Source: Bacillus haynesii (GTDB lineage Bacteria; Bacillota; Bacilli; Bacillales; Bacillaceae). Taken from it: a DNA stretch of 64,000 nucleotides. Under the pieces are notes generated by a model. That model had not been told where the DNA came from and did no database searches. It was given only the letters and a program-made list of their open reading frames with translations. How positions within the stretch are numbered: position 1 is the first letter of the stretch; each line of letters starts with the position of its first letter. Shown one piece after another: positions 18,594 to 27,378 of this stretch. The stretch lies in NCBI RefSeq assembly GCF_001969855.1, contig NZ_MRBL01000016.1, forward strand, positions 341,375-405,374. Reading direction: 5' to 3'. A program made the position numbers and the translations under genes.

Positions 18594-19757
18594 TTAGCTC
18601 TGCACTTTTCCATAGGTTCCGCCGCCTCCGGCTTTCAGCTCTAAATCCCCGTTCCTTGCTTTGATCACGAGCTCTGCCGTCTGCGGACGAATGGTTTCTT
18701 TTAGATCGCCTTCTTTTACACGGTGAAGTATATTCATCTCAGTACCGAAAGCCTCTTTCAGCTTCTGAATCGTTTTCGGGCCGATGCCGGGGATCAGCTG
18801 CAGTGGAACCTGGTGGACGTACGGCGGGCGCTTGACCGGGCTTTCATCCTGATCGTAAAGCTCCATTAGACGCGTGCTGACGCCTTTTGTAAACTTTCGG
18901 CTTCTGCACGCTTTACACACCGTTTCATCTGCCTCCTGCAGACGGCCGCATCTTTCACAAGCGGTTTGAAAATATTTGCCCAACTGCGGATTCATCCCGT
19001 AATTCGCGGCAATGCAACGACCCTCTTGTCCTTTTAAAGCAAGCGAAAACTCTTGAAAGCTGGCATGTTTGATGTGCAGCTTATTATACTCCCTGCCGAT
19101 TTTCCCAAGTGAATGGGCGTCCGAATTGGTCAAAAATGTATAAGGATTCAGTTCGGATACGTGTGAAGCCATATCGGTGTCGCTGCTCAGCCCGAGTTCA
19201 ACCGCATCAATCATCTTCGGGTCAAACACCTCTTGCAGCGAAAATTTGACTCCTTTTCCATACAGGCTCTTATGCGGTGTAAAAATGTGCGCAGGAATGA
19301 ACAAACCGCCGAGCTCTTTCACCTTCCGTTGAAGGCCGATGCCCGTCTCATAGATGCGCTGGGAGCTCAGATGGATATTTGTCACCCTTTCTGAGAGCCA
19401 GCCGGAAAACTGCTTCATTGCGGAGATTGACGGCATAAAGGCCAGCACATGAATCGGGCCGCGGCATCTGTCATCATTGATTTCCAATTCAGACCCGCAC
19501 AGAAGCACGGTATCTTTATATTTGATTCCGCCGTCTTCAAGCTCTGTATAACGGCCTGAAGACACCCCTTTTTCAATTTCGGCCAGCACCTCGGGTGAAT
19601 GACAATCTATAATGCCGATCAGTTCAATGCCTTTATGTTCGCTTGCTTCAATCAAAATTTCGTCGAGCGTAAGCGTTCTGGCAGCCGTTATCTTAACGGG
19701 GCGGCCTGATTCCGTCCGCCCGATATGGATATGCATGTCTGCGAATATTTCTTTCAT
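18594..19757 (-). CDS. yqxK: PHP-domain endonuclease Q-like protein (YqxK)
   Basis: 387 residues. The N-terminal PHP phosphoesterase domain shows the metal ligands of ADMHIHIGR and later IDCHSPEV and NSDAH; a four-cysteine zinc ribbon follows (CERCG at about 272, CKAC at about 288), and a helix-hairpin-helix (LIPGIGPKTIQKLK) is near residue 333. This is the architecture of EndoQ, which nicks DNA 5' of deaminated bases (hypoxanthine, uracil). B. subtilis YqxK belongs to that family. Stop overlaps nothing; start overlaps the nudF stop by 4 bases. Confidence 0.88.
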   Translation of the reverse strand: MKEIFADMHIHIGRTESGRPVKITAARTLTLDEILIEASEHKGIELIGIIDCHSPEVLAEIEKGVSSGRYTELEDGGIKYKDTVLLCGSELEINDDRCRGPIHVLAFMPSISAMKQFSGWLSERVTNIHLSSQRIYETGIGLQRKVKELGGLFIPAHIFTPHKSLYGKGVKFSLQEVFDPKMIDAVELGLSSDTDMASHVSELNPYTFLTNSDAHSLGKIGREYNKLHIKHASFQEFSLALKGQEGRCIAANYGMNPQLGKYFQTACERCGRLQEADETVCKACRSRKFTKGVSTRLMELYDQDESPVKRPPYVHQVPLQLIPGIGPKTIQKLKEAFGTEMNILHRVKEGDLKETIRPQTAELVIKARNGDLELKAGGGGTYGKVQS

Positions 19758-20320
19758 TTTTTTGCTTGCAGGGCCTTTTTCAGCTCCAGATACTGCACGG
19801 CATAAGCCGTTTTCGCATCATAGATGTCCTGAGTTTCCATCAGTTTCAGCGCGCCTGTAAGCGGCACCTCCATTACTTCTACAAATTCGTCTTCATCAAG
19901 TTCGCGTTTTTCTTCAAGCGGTGTCAGCTCTTCAGCTAGATACAGATGCACCAATTCGTCCGCAAAGCCCGGCGATGTGTAAAAAGCGGTGATTTTCTCC
20001 AGCTTCGCCGCCGTGTATCCCGTCTCTTCCTCAAGCTCCCGCAGCGCGGTATATTCAGGTTTCTCCCCTTTTTCAAGCTTGCCCGCCGGTATTTCAACGA
20101 TCGTCCGTTCAAGCGCTTTTCTGTACTGCTTAACTAAGATGATATTTTCTTCATCAGTCAAAGCAAGCACCGCTACAGCGCCCGGATGCTTCACGATTTC
20201 GCGCTTTCCCGTTTTACCGTTCGGCAGTTCGACGTCTTCAAGATAAAGATCGATCACCTTGCCTGAAAAAAGTTTTTCTTTTGATATGGTTTTCTCCTCT
20301 AAATGCTTCAGTTTGATCAT
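19754..20320 (-). CDS. nudF: ADP-ribose pyrophosphatase NudF
   Basis: 188 residues, Nudix hydrolase. The Nudix box G-x5-E-x7-REUxEExGU is seen in GKLEKGEKPEYTALRELEEE, near residues 90-112. Splits ADP-ribose to AMP and ribose 5-phosphate, a housekeeping step. Coupled to yqxK by a 4-base overlap; same neighbours as B. subtilis yqkG. Confidence 0.93.
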   Translation of the reverse strand: MIKLKHLEEKTISKEKLFSGKVIDLYLEDVELPNGKTGKREIVKHPGAVAVLALTDEENIILVKQYRKALERTIVEIPAGKLEKGEKPEYTALRELEEETGYTAAKLEKITAFYTSPGFADELVHLYLAEELTPLEEKRELDEDEFVEVMEVPLTGALKLMETQDIYDAKTAYAVQYLELKKALQAKK

Positions 20321-20387
20321 CTCCTAAGTTCTGCTCTGGCTTTTGATCCCATACATTTTATCATACACCATGGAAGGGGGACGCGCC

Positions 20388-20531
20388 ATGAAGGTCTACC
20401 GGCTGAATAACCGCATCGTCATGTCGGGGAAAGCATGGGAAATCCGCGCCAAGCTGAAGGAATACGGACAAATGTATCACTATGTGAAAGACTGGCTTTC
20501 TGAAAAAGAAAATCGCCTGCCCAAAGCTTGA
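20388..20531 (+). CDS. mciZ: Mother-cell inhibitor of FtsZ, MciZ
   Basis: 47 residues, MKVYRLNNRIVMSGKAWEIR and onward to YVKDWLSEKENRLPKA. This matches the 40-residue B. subtilis MciZ (VGKAWEIRAKLKEYG core) with a slightly longer tail. MciZ is made in the mother cell during sporulation and caps FtsZ filaments to block a second division. AAGGGGG site 7 bases before the ATG. A CATACATT at 20350-20357 fits a SigE -10, consistent with the known SigE control, but no clear -35 is seen. Confidence 0.9.
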   Translation: MKVYRLNNRIVMSGKAWEIRAKLKEYGQMYHYVKDWLSEKENRLPKA

Positions 20532-20537
20532 TTTTCA

Positions 20538-20599
20538 TTGACATCAAGAAGGACTGCATGAAATAATACTCGTGAGTAACATTATTCACGAGTATTATT
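20538..20599 (+). promoter_or_regulatory. Promoter and perfect palindromic operator of the TetR gene
   Basis: TTGACA (20538-20543) is followed by an A/T-rich -10 region inside a perfect 14-bp inverted repeat: AATAATACTCGTGA (20562-20575) and its exact complement (20586-20599) with 10 bases between. The right arm ends 12 bases before the TetR start, so autorepression is likely. Confidence 0.8.
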
Positions 20600-20611
20600 G
20601 TTTGGAGGCGG

Positions 20612-21223
20612 ATGGATGTGGGAAATGAAAAGGGCCGTAAAGGCAAAGAAAGCCGGAAGCGGCTGCTCGCAGTCGCTGCAAACGAATTTGCAAACCGGGG
20701 ATTCCATGAGACGAAAGTGAGTACGATTGTCAAAAGAGCGGGGCTGACTCAGCCGTCTTTCTACTTATACTTTCCAAGCAAAGACGCCATCTATGACGAG
20801 CTGATCAATGACTTTCATGCGAACTTAAAAAATCTGATCAAATCGTTTCGTTTAGAAAACGGAATCGAGAAAAAACACGTATCAAAACGGGTAACGGCCG
20901 CTGTAGAGGCTGTATTTCGGTTTTTGGCAGAGGATCCGGATTTGACCCGCATCGGTTTTTTTCTCAGCCCGGAAGCATGCGAAATGAAAAAAGATTTAAC
21001 GCTGGCCTTGAAAGAAAACTTGAAAGCAGAGCAGGAGCTTGGCTACTTCCGGTCCGGCCTGCAAATGGAGACTGTTGCTGAATGCCTGACAGGCATGATT
21101 GAGCACCTTGCCGATATCTATTTGCTTGACGGATCAATGGACCCTTCAAGTCTAGCAAAACAAATCACGGATCTTTTGATCCACGGAATGCTCGTTAATC
21201 CGCAGCATCCAGAAACGGAGTGA
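20612..21223 (+). CDS. TetR-family transcriptional regulator
   Basis: 203 residues. N-terminal TetR DNA-binding domain (RKRLLAVAANEFANRGFHET, then LTQPSFYLYFPSKDAIYDEL) over residues 12-60, followed by a ligand/dimer domain of unknown specificity. GGAGG ribosome binding site close to the ATG; the GTG at 20618 is an alternative start. It most likely binds the perfect palindrome upstream and would have controlled the now truncated DoxX gene that overlaps its stop. Confidence 0.88.
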   Translation: MDVGNEKGRKGKESRKRLLAVAANEFANRGFHETKVSTIVKRAGLTQPSFYLYFPSKDAIYDELINDFHANLKNLIKSFRLENGIEKKHVSKRVTAAVEAVFRFLAEDPDLTRIGFFLSPEACEMKKDLTLALKENLKAEQELGYFRSGLQMETVAECLTGMIEHLADIYLLDGSMDPSSLAKQITDLLIHGMLVNPQHPETE

Positions 21224-21437
21224 ACGATGTCTCGAAATCGCCGGAGCGCTTGGCATGATCGGCGGAATTTGGAATGTGCATCTGGCTGTCGGCTCAGGGC
21301 TGTTGTTCTCCCTGCTTATGACAGGCGCCATTCATGCCCACCTATTGCGGGCGCGGCAGCCTTTTTTCACGGCCATCCCTGCCGCGGTTTGTTTGATTTG
21401 CGCTCTAAGCGTTATCATCTTCGAGCTGCACTTCTGA
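21219..21437 (+). pseudogene. Truncated DoxX-like membrane protein
   Basis: A short frame of about 72 codons follows the TetR stop with 4 bases of overlap. It reads CLEIAGALGMIGGIWNVHLA then a segment LLFSLLMTGAIHAHLLRA and a last membrane helix ending IIFELHF. The motif LEIAGALGLIGG is typical of the middle of DoxX-like (DoxX_2) proteins, so the first membrane helix and N terminus (about 40 residues) are missing. No start codon or ribosome binding site fits a full protein; an internal ATG at 21255 gives 60 residues. Likely a deletion relic. Confidence 0.7.
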
Positions 21438-21510
21438 TCCCGATGCCGATGGGTTGAAAACTTCGCTCCTTTGTATTACGTTCAAAGTAAGAAAAAAAGG
21501 AGTGAAGCTT

Positions 21511-22431
21511 ATGAAAAAAAGGACGCTCGGACATTCCGATTTACAGGTGAGTGAAGTCGGCCTCGGCTGCATGTCTCTCGGAACAGACAAAAAGCACGCA
21601 CTGTCAATTTTAGATGAAGCTTTGGAGCTTGGCATCAATTATTTGGATACTGCCGACCTGTACGATTTTGGACGCAACGAAGAAATTGTCGGTGAAGCGA
21701 TCAAATCAAGGCGCCAAGATGTCATTCTCGCGACAAAAGCGGGAAACCGCTGGGAGGAAGGAAAACCGGGCTGGTTCTGGGATCCACGGAAAGCGTACAT
21801 AAAAGAAGCCGTCAAGCGCAGCTTAAAGCGGCTGCAGACCGATTATATCGATCTTTATCAGCTGCACGGCGGAACGATTGAAGACAATATCGACGAAACG
21901 ATCGAAGCCTTTGAAGAATTAAAACAGGAAGGCATCATCCGCCATTACGGCATTTCTTCGATTCGGCCGAACGTCATTAAGGAATACGTCAAAAAATCAA
22001 ACATCGTCACCGTCATGATGCAATACAGCTTGTTGGACAGACGGCCTGAGGAATGGCTTTCTCTCCTTGAAGAACATGGAATCAGTGTGATTGCAAGAGG
22101 ACCTTTGGCAAAAGGGATTTTGACAGAAAAACCCCTGTCAGATGCAAACGCCGCGATCAAGAAAAACGGCTATTTATCATATTCCTACGATGAACTTGTC
22201 AAAACAAAGGCGGACATTGAAAAAACAGCGCCGGATTTATCCGCGACCGAAACCGCGATGAAGTATATTCTCGCCCAGCCGGCTGTCGGCGCGGTCATCC
22301 CCGGGGCGAGCAAAATCTCCCAGCTTCGGGAAAACGTTGAATCTGTCGGCGGACGCGGTCTGACAGAACAGGAAATCAAAGCGCTCCGCTTTTATACAAA
22401 ACGCGGCGTGTACACTGCACATCGCGAATAA
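21511..22431 (+). CDS. yqkF: Aldo-keto reductase YqkF
   Basis: 306 residues from ATG 21511 (MKKRTLGHSDLQVSEVGLGC), which has AAGGAG upstream; an in-frame ATG at 21454 lacks this. NADPH-dependent aldo-keto reductase fold with the catalytic Tyr in LDTADLYDFGRNEE, Lys in ILATKAG and His in LYQLHGG. Substrate unknown. Same place as yqkF in B. subtilis. Confidence 0.92.
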   Translation: MKKRTLGHSDLQVSEVGLGCMSLGTDKKHALSILDEALELGINYLDTADLYDFGRNEEIVGEAIKSRRQDVILATKAGNRWEEGKPGWFWDPRKAYIKEAVKRSLKRLQTDYIDLYQLHGGTIEDNIDETIEAFEELKQEGIIRHYGISSIRPNVIKEYVKKSNIVTVMMQYSLLDRRPEEWLSLLEEHGISVIARGPLAKGILTEKPLSDANAAIKKNGYLSYSYDELVKTKADIEKTAPDLSATETAMKYILAQPAVGAVIPGASKISQLRENVESVGGRGLTEQEIKALRFYTKRGVYTAHRE

Positions 22432-22438
22432 AGCAATA

Positions 22439-22475
22439 AGAAAGCCCCGTCTCTTGGTCAGACGGGGCTTTCTTA
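22439..22475. terminator. Bidirectional terminator between yqkF and yqkE
   Basis: Stem AAGAAAGCCCCGTCT with its complement around a 7-base loop; A-run and T-run on both sides. The right end overlaps the yqkE stop. Confidence 0.9.
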
Positions 22476-22706
22476 CTTATACTTCCTCCAGTCGTCAAGT
22501 CCGTTTTCGTTGAGGAGTTCTTCAAAGCTTTTATTTTTTTCCCTTTCCTGTCTTTCCTTGATGAGCCGCTCTTTCTCACGCTCTTTTCTTTTTTCGTCCT
22601 CCTCTTTCAATTCGCTCTTCATTTCCTGAAGTTTATGTTTCAAGTCGTCGGCGAGTGCATCTTTCAGCAGCTGCCGGGCATTTGCCTCTTGTTTTTTCTT
22701 TCCCAT
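22473..22706 (-). CDS. yqkE: YqkE family coiled-coil protein
   Basis: 77 residues, very rich in Lys and Glu (long charged helix EMKSELKEEDEKRKEREKER), ending ENGLDDWRKYK. Matches B. subtilis YqkE in size and place. No known function. Confidence 0.85.
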   Translation of the reverse strand: MGKKKQEANARQLLKDALADDLKHKLQEMKSELKEEDEKRKEREKERLIKERQEREKNKSFEELLNENGLDDWRKYK

Positions 22707-22848
22707 ATCCTGTCCTCCGTTTCTCCCTGTTCGTGATGATAGTTTATCAGGAATCTAAAAGTTCAGGCAAGCCGCCCCTCTCGGCAAATGTCAATCGTTG
22801 TGTGGTATGATAAAGAGAGAAGCATTTAAGAAAGGAAGAATACAACAG

Positions 22849-23778
22849 ATGTTGATTTGGCTGGCTGCTACCGGAGCGGTTTTGCTGTTCATTGCTGCGC
22901 TCGGAATCTATTTTACGAATCAAATCATGTACATTAAAAAACGGACCGACCAATACATTATTGAGCGGGAAACGGCCGACGGCCACTATGATGAAAAGGC
23001 TTTTGCCGCTCTCCCGAAAGAAGAAATCACCCTCTCTTCTTCTTACGGATACAATATTAAAGGGTATTACGTCCACCCGCACAAAACGAAAAACACCGTG
23101 ATTATCTGCCACGGAGTGACGGTGAATCTGCTGAATTCAATCAAATATATGAATCTGTTTCTGGATCTCGGCTGGAACGCCGTCATATATGACCACCGGA
23201 GGCACGGCACAAGCGGCGGAAAAACGACGAGCTACGGATATTATGAAAAAAACGATTTGAAAACAGTTGTCAATTGGCTGAGGGAAAAACACGGCGAACA
23301 CGCGCTGATCGGGATTCACGGCGAATCGATGGGCGCTGTCACGACGCTTCTTTACGCGGGAATGGATGATGCCGACGCTGATTTTTATGTGGCCGACTGT
23401 CCGTTTGCCACATTTGAGGATCAGCTCATTTACCGGCTGAAAGAAGATTTTCATCTTCCAGGAGCTTTCATTTTGCCGCTTGCCAGCCTCTTTTTGAGAT
23501 GGCGGGACGGCTATCGCATCCGTGATGTCTCTCCTTTATCCGTCGTCGGGGAGATCAAAAAACCGGTGCTGTTCATTCACAGCAAACACGACGACTATAT
23601 CCCGGCTGAATCGAGCGAAATGCTTTACGAGAAAAAACCGGGGAAGAAAAGGCTTTATATCGCTGAAAAAGGAGCGCACGCAATGAGCTACACCCAAAAC
23701 AGAAACAGCTACAAAAACACGGTGCGGGACTTTCTTCAAGAGATCACAAACCGGCACAAAGAAGGCGAACGAGCATAA
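22849..23778 (+). CDS. yqkD: Membrane-anchored alpha/beta hydrolase YqkD
   Basis: 309 residues from ATG 22849; the longer frame to 22798 lacks a good ribosome binding site. An N-terminal membrane anchor (LIWLAATGAVLLFIAALGIY) is followed by an alpha/beta hydrolase domain with nucleophile elbow GESMG (about residue 165), acid in HSKHDDYIP and catalytic His in KGAHAMSY. Substrate not known. Confidence 0.9.
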   Translation: MLIWLAATGAVLLFIAALGIYFTNQIMYIKKRTDQYIIERETADGHYDEKAFAALPKEEITLSSSYGYNIKGYYVHPHKTKNTVIICHGVTVNLLNSIKYMNLFLDLGWNAVIYDHRRHGTSGGKTTSYGYYEKNDLKTVVNWLREKHGEHALIGIHGESMGAVTTLLYAGMDDADADFYVADCPFATFEDQLIYRLKEDFHLPGAFILPLASLFLRWRDGYRIRDVSPLSVVGEIKKPVLFIHSKHDDYIPAESSEMLYEKKPGKKRLYIAEKGAHAMSYTQNRNSYKNTVRDFLQEITNRHKEGERA

Positions 23779-23798
23779 GTCTCGTCCGCCTTCTTTTG
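23759..23798. terminator. Terminator between yqkD and yqkC
   Basis: GAAGGCG and ACGAG arms pair with CTCGT and CGCCTTC around the yqkD stop; followed by TTTT on the plus strand. Confidence 0.8.
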
Positions 23799-23801
23799 AT
23801 G

Positions 23802-24053
23802 CTACAGAATATCCGTAATGTCGCTCATATGATCGCCGATCCAGGAGATGGCCGTCTCAATTGTATCAAATTCCTTTGTTTCAAAAGTCATTTCATCCTG
23901 AAGAAGCCAGACATCCTTTTTGACGGACTCTGTCCCTCCGATTGACCAATGAAGGAGTGTATACGGATGATTTTGATGTAAAAAGGACGCCCATGTTTTA
24001 TTTTGAGCGGTTTGCTTTAAAGATTTTACCTTTTGATTCAAATCGAACGCCAC
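23802..24053 (-). CDS. yqkC: YqkC family protein
   Basis: 83 residues, acidic, soluble, no motif recognised. Corresponds to B. subtilis yqkC by place and size; its start is 1 base from the yqkB stop, so the two form an operon. Confidence 0.82.
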   Translation of the reverse strand: MAFDLNQKVKSLKQTAQNKTWASFLHQNHPYTLLHWSIGGTESVKKDVWLLQDEMTFETKEFDTIETAISWIGDHMSDITDIL

Positions 24054-24054
24054 C

Positions 24055-24378
24055 CTATTTCACTAAAATACTCATTCTGGGAGAAAGCACCTGTGCCGGA
24101 CTCTTCAGCATCAACGCACCCGCTTTCTCATAATAATCGATGGTCATCGCTTCATCAAAAAAGACTTTTTGCGATGACTGAATATAAATCGGAAGCCCGT
24201 TTGTCTCAAGAGGCTCGCAACTTCCCGATAATTCGTCCGTCAGCCACAAGACCGGTACGCCGCTGACCGCGCATCCGCAGCCCTCGGAATCATAGCGGAG
24301 CTGGATCTTTTTATCAGGGTAAGGCTCTGTTGCCCGTTGAATGGCTTGTTTTGCCTGAGCAGTGATTTCAAGCTGCAT
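24055..24378 (-). CDS. yqkB: HesB/IscA-like protein YqkB
   Basis: 107 residues from ATG 24378, which has AAGAAGGA upstream. Belongs to the HesB-like core Fe-S family by fold pattern ([29 protein letters not shown]), but the second and third conserved cysteines of true IscA scaffolds are not in the usual C-terminal C-G-C position. Function unknown. Confidence 0.85.
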   Translation of the reverse strand: MQLEITAQAKQAIQRATEPYPDKKIQLRYDSEGCGCAVSGVPVLWLTDELSGSCEPLETNGLPIYIQSSQKVFFDEAMTIDYYEKAGALMLKSPAQVLSPRMSILVK

Positions 24379-24483
24379 GATATCATCCTTCTTTGTTACG
24401 TTTACGGACATTGTACCACGGGTCGGGAAAAAGCGCATCGTTTCCGGCTGTCAGGCATAAATATGAAGGGATTCGGAGGTGGA

Positions 24484-24684
24484 ATGATGCCCAAAAAAGT
24501 GCAGATTAAAGTGATGGACAACGGCGGTTTCCGGGTTTCGGGAGACGTCGAACTGATCGACATGGAAGGAAACCCGTTTCCTGAAAAACCCGCTTTTTCG
24601 CTCTGCAGATGCGGAAAATCGCTGAAAATGCCTTACTGTGACGGAAGCCATAAAGGAACGTTTAACTCTTGTGTCAGAGCCTGA
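24484..24684 (+). CDS. CDGSH-type iron-sulfur protein
   Basis: 66 residues. The C-terminal CDGSH cluster motif C-x-C-x9-C-D-G-S-H is complete: CRCGKSLKMPYCDGSHKGTF, which binds a 2Fe-2S cluster with three Cys and one His. GGAGGTGG precedes the tandem ATGs at 24484 and 24487. A conserved small bacillar redox protein; partner unknown. Lies divergently from yqkB and converges on yqkA. Confidence 0.9.
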   Translation: MMPKKVQIKVMDNGGFRVSGDVELIDMEGNPFPEKPAFSLCRCGKSLKMPYCDGSHKGTFNSCVRA

Positions 24685-24698
24685 AGCAGGAGGGGGCT

Positions 24699-25670
24699 TT
24701 ACCTGTCCTCCCCTGCCCTTTCCCATTGTTCAGCCAAGCGCTCAGTCTCTTTTATCCAGCCGTTTTTGCATTCAACATAGCCCGCCATGTTAAACGGAAA
24801 CATCTCCGCCAGCTTCATCTTCAGAGCAGCATATTCTTCTGCCCGCTCCGGATGGGAAATTAAATAATCCCGAAACGCGAGATGGCGTCTGATATCGGGA
24901 TGCCCGCTTTCATACAGATGGACATGGTGTGTACGGTTCCGTCCCCCTTTTTGAAAAAACCTTCTCCCTGGAATTCCGTTTTCCCCCTTCGGTTCATAGC
25001 CGAGCATTTTCATCCCCTTTTCGAAGCCGGCGGCGGAGCCGAGATCGTTCACTTCGATCAATATGTCAATGATAGGCTTGGCGCTCATCCCCGGAATGGA
25101 CGTGCTTCCGATGTGGTGAATATGCAAGACTTCATTCTGAAAAAGCGCTTCAAGCTGCTTTTTTTCTTTGGAAAATTCGCCCTTCCACTCCTCTTGATAG
25201 GAGACGACTTTGACCTTTCTCGGCGCCTGCAGCATAAGCCTTGAAAGAACAATTCCTTTTTCAGGTTCATACTGCTTAACCTCGGAAAATCCCAATTTCC
25301 GATACAGCGCTTTTGCCGGCTCATTCCCCGCTCCCGTCGTCACTTCAAACGATTCGGCTTCCTTCTCCATCAATATATAACGAAGCAGTGCCATTGCAAT
25401 CCCTTTTCGAAAATGGACCGGATGAACGGCCAGCCTGCAGATCGTCAGCTTTTCGGCTGTATGTATAAAGGAAGCGATTCCGGCTAATTCTTCCCCCTCA
25501 AACCAGCCGATGAAAGTTTCACAGGAATCCATTACATCAAAAGCCGTTTCATTCAGCTGCGGAATGCCTTGAAATTGAATGATCTCCGCTTCTCTTTCAT
25601 AAGCCGGCCTTTGAACATTTACAATGCAGCGGGCCGTGTGCGGGTCTTTTTGATTTAACAATTGAATCAT
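24699..25670 (-). CDS. yqkA: GNAT acetyltransferase fused to GrpB-like nucleotidyltransferase (YqkA)
   Basis: 323 residues, two domains. Residues 1-160 are a GNAT acetyltransferase (VHPVHFRKGIAMALLRYILM with the acetyl-CoA loop, YRKLGFSEVKQYEPEKG). Residues 165-323 are a GrpB/UPF0157 domain (HHIGSTSIPGMSAKPIIDIL, the nucleotidyltransferase-like signature). The same fusion is found as YqkA in B. subtilis. The start overlaps the yqjZ stop by 4 bases. Confidence 0.9.
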   Translation of the reverse strand: MIQLLNQKDPHTARCIVNVQRPAYEREAEIIQFQGIPQLNETAFDVMDSCETFIGWFEGEELAGIASFIHTAEKLTICRLAVHPVHFRKGIAMALLRYILMEKEAESFEVTTGAGNEPAKALYRKLGFSEVKQYEPEKGIVLSRLMLQAPRKVKVVSYQEEWKGEFSKEKKQLEALFQNEVLHIHHIGSTSIPGMSAKPIIDILIEVNDLGSAAGFEKGMKMLGYEPKGENGIPGRRFFQKGGRNRTHHVHLYESGHPDIRRHLAFRDYLISHPERAEEYAALKMKLAEMFPFNMAGYVECKNGWIKETERLAEQWERAGEDR

Positions 25671-26035
25671 TGCATCTCCTTCCCGTTGGTGCCATCTGAC
25701 GGGAGCCGGCCAGGCCGCTCCGAAATCCTGGCGTCTTCAACTTTTGCAATCCGCACAGCAAAGTCAGAATACCATTCTGTTCGGCCTTTTTCCTTCGCCT
25801 GCCGGTGTTCGCTGTGAAACTTCCATTTTTCAATCGCTTCAAGGCTTTCCCAATAGGAAACCGTTATTCCCTTTCCGTTCATGTCCCTTGCGCTTTCTGC
25901 TCCTAAAAAGCCGGGCTGTGCTGCGGCAAGCTTTAGCATGTTTGCAGCCGTCTCGTTGTAGCCATTATCCCCGTTCGTTCTGACCGATGTGAAAATCACC
26001 GCGTAATACGGCGGCTCCGGCGTTTTTGAAATCAT
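25667..26035 (-). CDS. yqjZ: Antibiotic biosynthesis monooxygenase-fold protein YqjZ
   Basis: 122 residues from ATG 26035, 6 bases after AAGGGGG; the upstream in-frame ATGs are too close to or ahead of this site. Dimeric ABM ferredoxin-like fold (YYAVIFTSVRTNGDNGYNET, GITVSYWESLEAIEKWKFHS). Such proteins include heme-degrading and quinone monooxygenases, but key residues do not allow a substrate call. Same place as in B. subtilis. Confidence 0.87.
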   Translation of the reverse strand: MISKTPEPPYYAVIFTSVRTNGDNGYNETAANMLKLAAAQPGFLGAESARDMNGKGITVSYWESLEAIEKWKFHSEHRQAKEKGRTEWYSDFAVRIAKVEDARISERPGRLPSDGTNGKEMQ

Positions 26036-26051
26036 ATTCATCCCCCTTGAT

Positions 26052-26366
26052 TTACAGCTCTTTGATAAACAGGACTTGATCCTGTCTGTCATCATTCGAA
26101 ACGTCTGATGTTTTTGCTTCTTTATTCAATTGAAAATCCATTACCCGCTGATAAGCAATCAACACTTTGTTGACATGCAGCGGACCGTTTTGCAGTCGGA
26201 AAAACGCTGCACATGAGAGCACAAGCGCATTTTTTCAATGCCTACGTTTTCATCAAGATCTAACCTCTCCTTTTCAACATTGTACCTGATCATCGGCACA
26301 AACGTTCTGCAACTCAGCAATAGATATGCTTCTTTATTATACCGTTTCCCGCTCCTAATTTACCAT
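26052..26366 (-). pseudogene. Decayed reading frame of unknown family, about 104 codons
   Basis: Read on the minus strand the region encodes a protein in pieces. After ATG 26366 there is an early TAG, then in a second frame AYLLLSCRTFVPMIRYNVEK through DLDENVGIEK. From about 26210 a third frame reads NALVLSCAAFFRLQNGPLHV, then VLIAYQRVMDFQLNKEA and a C terminus DRQDQVLFIKEL before TAA. The switch at 26210 falls in a run of six A where one more A would restore the frame. At least one nonsense change and two frameshifts make decay more likely than error. Family not recognised. Confidence 0.5.
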
Positions 26367-26620
26367 TTTAATACGTCAGTAGATTAATAGGAGAAAGTTC
26401 TTAGTTCTAATTCAACTGCACAAATCGATTTGCCACCTCCCTAGAAAGCTTCACTCTCCTAGCCCCGTAGGAAATCGGCACGCCCAGCGCCAAAAAATCG
26501 TTTCATATACGGCTCTATTTTCGGGTGTGAAAAATAGATAAATTTACACTTCGTTTTCATATGTTCGTTTTATAGAATTGTCGTTGTTGTGAACTTATTA
26601 CTTTTTTAGGAGGAGAAACA
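26367..26620. other. Intergenic region upstream of the lipase
   Basis: No gene. It holds an imperfect hairpin (TCTATTTT at about 26512 with AAAAATAGA at about 26529) and A/T-rich promoter-like sequence before the lipase, including TTTACA near 26544 and TATAGAAT near 26571, whose spacing does not fit a single sigma-A promoter. Confidence 0.4.
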
Positions 26621-27235
26621 ATGCGTCGTCATTCATTTTTATCAATTCTATTGATTTGCATGCTGTCTGTTGTATCCGTTTTTTCGTTCCGGCCTTCAAC
26701 AGCTTCCGCCGCTTCCCACAATCCGGTCGTTATGGTCCACGGCATCGGCGGAGCCGATTATAACTTCATCGGCATTAAATCGTATTTACAATCTCAAGGC
26801 TGGACAAGCAGTGAGCTTTACGCCATCAACTTTATCGATAAAACAGGAAATAATAGAATCAATGCGCCGAGATTATCCGAATTCATCAAGCGTGTGCTGA
26901 ATCAAACAGGAGCATCAAAAGTCGATATTGTCGCCCACAGCATGGGTGGGGCCAATACGCTCTATTATATTAAAAATCTGGATGGCGCAGATAAAGTCGG
27001 ACATGTCGTTACCCTTGGGGGCGCTAATCGTCTCGTTACAAACACGGCACCTCAGAATGACAAAATCTCATACACTTCGGTTTACAGCACAAGCGACTAT
27101 ATCGTCTTAAACAGCCTTTCCAAACTTGATGGTGCAAACAATGTGCAAATCTCAGGCGTAAGCCATGTCGGCCTTTTGTTCAGCAGCAAAGTGAATGCCT
27201 TGATTAAAGACGGGCTGACCGCCAACGGGAAGTAA
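26621..27235 (+). CDS. lipA: Secreted triacylglycerol lipase (family I.4, LipA/EstA type)
   Basis: 204 residues. Signal peptide about 1-31 ending AAS, then a minimal alpha/beta hydrolase: oxyanion region [16 protein letters not shown], nucleophile AHSMGG in which the first Gly of GxSxG is Ala as in Bacillus LipA/LipB, and catalytic His in GVSHVGLL. Lidless small lipase secreted through Sec to hydrolyse short to medium esters. AGGAGG before the ATG; own terminator follows. Confidence 0.93.
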   Translation: MRRHSFLSILLICMLSVVSVFSFRPSTASAASHNPVVMVHGIGGADYNFIGIKSYLQSQGWTSSELYAINFIDKTGNNRINAPRLSEFIKRVLNQTGASKVDIVAHSMGGANTLYYIKNLDGADKVGHVVTLGGANRLVTNTAPQNDKISYTSVYSTSDYIVLNSLSKLDGANNVQISGVSHVGLLFSSKVNALIKDGLTANGK

Positions 27236-27241
27236 AAGTGA

Positions 27242-27277
27242 AGGAACCTTGAAGGGCTATACCTCTTCAAGGTTCCT
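27242..27277 (+). terminator. Terminator of the lipase gene
   Basis: 13-bp perfect arms AGGAACCTTGAAG (27242-27254) and complement (27265-27277); only a weak T stretch follows. Confidence 0.75.
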
Positions 27278-27378
27278 CATTTATCGGGACTGTCTTCCCG
27301 CCCGGCAAAAATAAAAAGGACTCTAAATAAACGCCATTTCCGACCGTTCATTCAGTGTCCGTCAACCCCGTCATATGA

